Below, piece after piece: positions 62,177 through 64,000 of a stretch of DNA of 64,000 bases; position 1 is the stretch's first letter, and each line of letters begins with the position of its first letter. The DNA is taken from the NCBI GenBank assembly GCA_902785065.1, contig CACZXH010000001.1, forward strand, positions 1-64,000, written 5' to 3'. Origin of the DNA: an uncultured Bacteroidia bacterium. GTDB taxonomy: Bacteria > Bacteroidota > Bacteroidia > Bacteroidales > UBA932. Made by a program: the position numbers and the translations under genes. The notes below the pieces were generated by a model. That model made no database searches. It saw only the letters and a program-made list of their open reading frames with translations, and had not been told where the DNA came from.

Positions 62177-64000
62177 ATGATCAAACGTTTCTTCCCTCTC
62201 CTGATGGCCGCCCTCCTCGCGGCTTCATGCGGAACTACGCAGTCTCCGCAGGACAAACTCACTGTCAATGACAAGAAAATCGACCAGATCATCGCCCAGA
62301 TGACCCTGGAGGAGAAGGTCAACATGCTCCACAGCAAGACCAACATGTCCTCCGCCGGTGTCGAGCGCCTCGGCATCGCCGACATGCACTATGCCGACGG
62401 TCCTTTCGGCATCCGCGAGGAAGGCGTCCCGAACGGCTTCCAATCCGCCGGCTGGAAACTGGACTCCGCCACCTATTTCCCGACCGGTAGTGCTCTCGCT
62501 GCCACCTGGTCCCGGGAAATGGCCTACCTCTACGGTACCGGCATGGGCACGGAAGCCCGCCTCCGCGGCAAGGATGTCATCCTCGGCCCGGCCGTGAACA
62601 TCCAGCGCCTGCCTGTGGGCGGCCGCACCTATGAGTACCTGTCCGAGGATCCGATCCTCTCCGCCGCCCTCTCCCTGCAGTACACCCTCGGTGTGCAGGA
62701 CAAGGGCACCGCGGTGTGCATCAAGCACTTCGCCGTGAACAACCAGGAGACCAACCGCGGCTCCGTGGACGCCCAGATCGATGAGCGCACCCTCCGCGAG
62801 ATCTACCTCAAGCCGTTCGAGAGCGCCGTTGTCGAAGGTGGCGCGATGAGCGTGATGCCGGCCTACAACAAGGTGAACGGCGACTACTGCTCCGAGAACG
62901 AGCACCTGCTGAACGAGATCCTCCGCGGCGAGTGGGGCTTCAAGGGCTTTACCGTTTCCGACTGGGGCGGCACGCACAGCACCATGGGCGCCATGCTCCA
63001 CGGCCTGAACGTCCAGATGACGGGTTCCAACTACCTGGGCCAGCCGGTCATCGACTCCATCGCCACCGGCGCCCTCACCGAGGCCCTTGTGGACGAGAAG
63101 GTCAAGCAGATCCTCCGCGTCCGCTACGCCATCGAGGCCATCCCGGACGATGTCGCCAATACCAAGATGACCTCCCAGCCGGAGTGTCAGGACATCGCCA
63201 AGCAGGTCGCCGAGAAGTCCATCGTCCTCCTCAAGAACCAGGGTGGTGTGCTCCCGATCGCGAAGAGCGTGAAGAAGATCGCCGTCATCGGCCAGAACGC
63301 CGTTCTGAAGACCCAGAGCGGCGGTATGGGCGCCGGTGTCAAGGCGCTCTATGAGGTCACTCCGCTCGAAGGCATCTGCAAGCGCGCCGGCGCCGACGTC
63401 GAAGTGAAGTATGCCCCTGGTTACAAGAACTTCCCGGGCCGCCGCTGGGGACCTCCGTCCGCCACGGTCGATCCGCTGGTCGCGTCCGCCATCGACGAGG
63501 CCGCCGATCCCGACCTCTGTGCGGAGGCCGTCGCCCTCGCCCAGGAAGCCGACCTGGTGATCTTCTTCGGCGGTACCAACAAGAGCATCGAGACCGAAGG
63601 CTCCGACCGTCAGAACATCGACCTGCCGACCGGCCAGAACGAGGTTGTCGCCGCCCTGGCCGCGGCCAATCCGAACCTCGTGACCGTCCTGATTTCCGGT
63701 GGTCCCACTGACCTCCGTCAGCTCGAGCCTGTCTCCCCGGCCATCGTCCAGGGCTGGTGGAACGGCACCGAAGGCGGCACCGCCCTCGCCGAGGTCCTCT
63801 TCGGCGACATCGCCCCGTCCGGCAAGCTTCCGTTCACCTTCCCGGCCAAGCTCGAGGATTCCCCGGCCTACGCGCTGGGCAACTTCCCCGACAAGACCCA
63901 GGGTGGCGACCTCTTCACCCTGATGTACCGCCAGGACCGCACCCGGATGTCCCGGGAGGAAATCCAGGAAATGATGGCCAAGATGCCGAAACCCGTCTCC
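62177..64000 (+). CDS. GH3-family beta-glucosidase/xylosidase lipoprotein (partial, 3' end outside)
   Basis: The open frame runs 608 codons to the window edge without a stop. The lipoprotein signal is MIKRFFPLLMAALLAASC. The GH3 TIM barrel carries CIKHFAVNNQETNRG, the nucleophile D262 in GFTVSDWGG, and SVMPAYNKVNGDYC. The alpha/beta sandwich follows, with KSIVLLKNQGGVLP and FGGTNKSIETEGSDR, where the acid/base region lies. It should remove terminal beta-linked sugars after endo-acting GH9 attack. It is in the same polysaccharide locus as the regulator just upstream. Confidence 0.9.
   Translation, partial: MIKRFFPLLMAALLAASCGTTQSPQDKLTVNDKKIDQIIAQMTLEEKVNMLHSKTNMSSAGVERLGIADMHYADGPFGIREEGVPNGFQSAGWKLDSATYFPTGSALAATWSREMAYLYGTGMGTEARLRGKDVILGPAVNIQRLPVGGRTYEYLSEDPILSAALSLQYTLGVQDKGTAVCIKHFAVNNQETNRGSVDAQIDERTLREIYLKPFESAVVEGGAMSVMPAYNKVNGDYCSENEHLLNEILRGEWGFKGFTVSDWGGTHSTMGAMLHGLNVQMTGSNYLGQPVIDSIATGALTEALVDEKVKQILRVRYAIEAIPDDVANTKMTSQPECQDIAKQVAEKSIVLLKNQGGVLPIAKSVKKIAVIGQNAVLKTQSGGMGAGVKALYEVTPLEGICKRAGADVEVKYAPGYKNFPGRRWGPPSATVDPLVASAIDEAADPDLCAEAVALAQEADLVIFFGGTNKSIETEGSDRQNIDLPTGQNEVVAALAAANPNLVTVLISGGPTDLRQLEPVSPAIVQGWWNGTEGGTALAEVLFGDIAPSGKLPFTFPAKLEDSPAYALGNFPDKTQGGDLFTLMYRQDRTRMSREEIQEMMAKMPKPVS

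Overview
The window reads as a chromosomal segment of a high-GC gut- or rumen-type Bacteroidales bacterium. The evidence is a SusC/SusD pair with a hybrid two-component regulator, an UpxY/NusG-like antiterminator, many Bacteroidota-type promoters (TAnnTTTG, sometimes with an upstream TTTG 19-20 bases away), few recognisable Shine-Dalgarno sites, and many lipoprotein or Tat signal peptides. I cannot name the genus.

Layout. 1-1400: the tail of an upstream gene, then a RelB/DinJ-PIN toxin-antitoxin pair flanked by two 108-110 bp elements of the same architecture and orientation, which looks like a mobile cassette. 1422-7262: small functions, including a divergent NUDIX-wHTH regulator / vWA protein / ADP-ribosylglycohydrolase locus, a nitroreductase, a BNR-propeller lipoprotein, a DUF1653 protein and a GNAT. 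7494-13068: bile-acid/sodium symporter family protein, PlsC-like acyltransferase, UpxY-like NusG, Hsp20, tRNA-Asp, a membrane protein with an XRE regulator, and GltS, with a cluster of three related hairpins. 13148-16692: a secreted amidotransferase-fold protein and a GH3 lipoprotein. 16699-21930 (minus): an IorA-IorB-aminotransferase-PaaK-ACT operon for aromatic 2-oxo acids and aryl-CoA. 22094-26979: lipoprotein, metH and metF. 27005-28132: a GH28-like lipoprotein.

28211-36076: a compact lipid operon (RND/MMPL exporter, FakA, FakB, YghO/bacterial-ceramide-synthase-like GNAT, PlsX, acyl carrier protein) facing a LolA-like carrier. Together these could activate, carry, transfer and export an acyl lipid; this is the best candidate for an undescribed system. 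36163-38413: a coiled-coil membrane protein and a CE1-like esterase.

38478-45671: two convergent operons of periplasmic Gfo/Idh/MocA dehydrogenases, TIM-barrel isomerase-like lipoproteins and a DUF1080 protein, resembling the 3-keto-glycoside route of glycan cleavage. The rightward one is headed by an unusual fusion of a tetraheme NapC/NrfH-like cytochrome to a SUMF1-fold domain. 45840-64000: a polysaccharide-utilisation region with GH9, CE1-like esterase, two paralogous beta-lactamase-fold lipoproteins, a tandem alpha/beta hydrolase, SusC/SusD, a hybrid two-component system and a GH3 that runs off the window. The substrate is probably a beta-linked plant glycan, but the sequence alone does not settle it.

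Several dispersed palindromic repeats lie inside coding sequence (two in metH, one in the GH3 gene), read in frame as linker residues. Several genes have the -7 promoter box only 5-8 bases before the start codon, which predicts leaderless or near-leaderless mRNAs.
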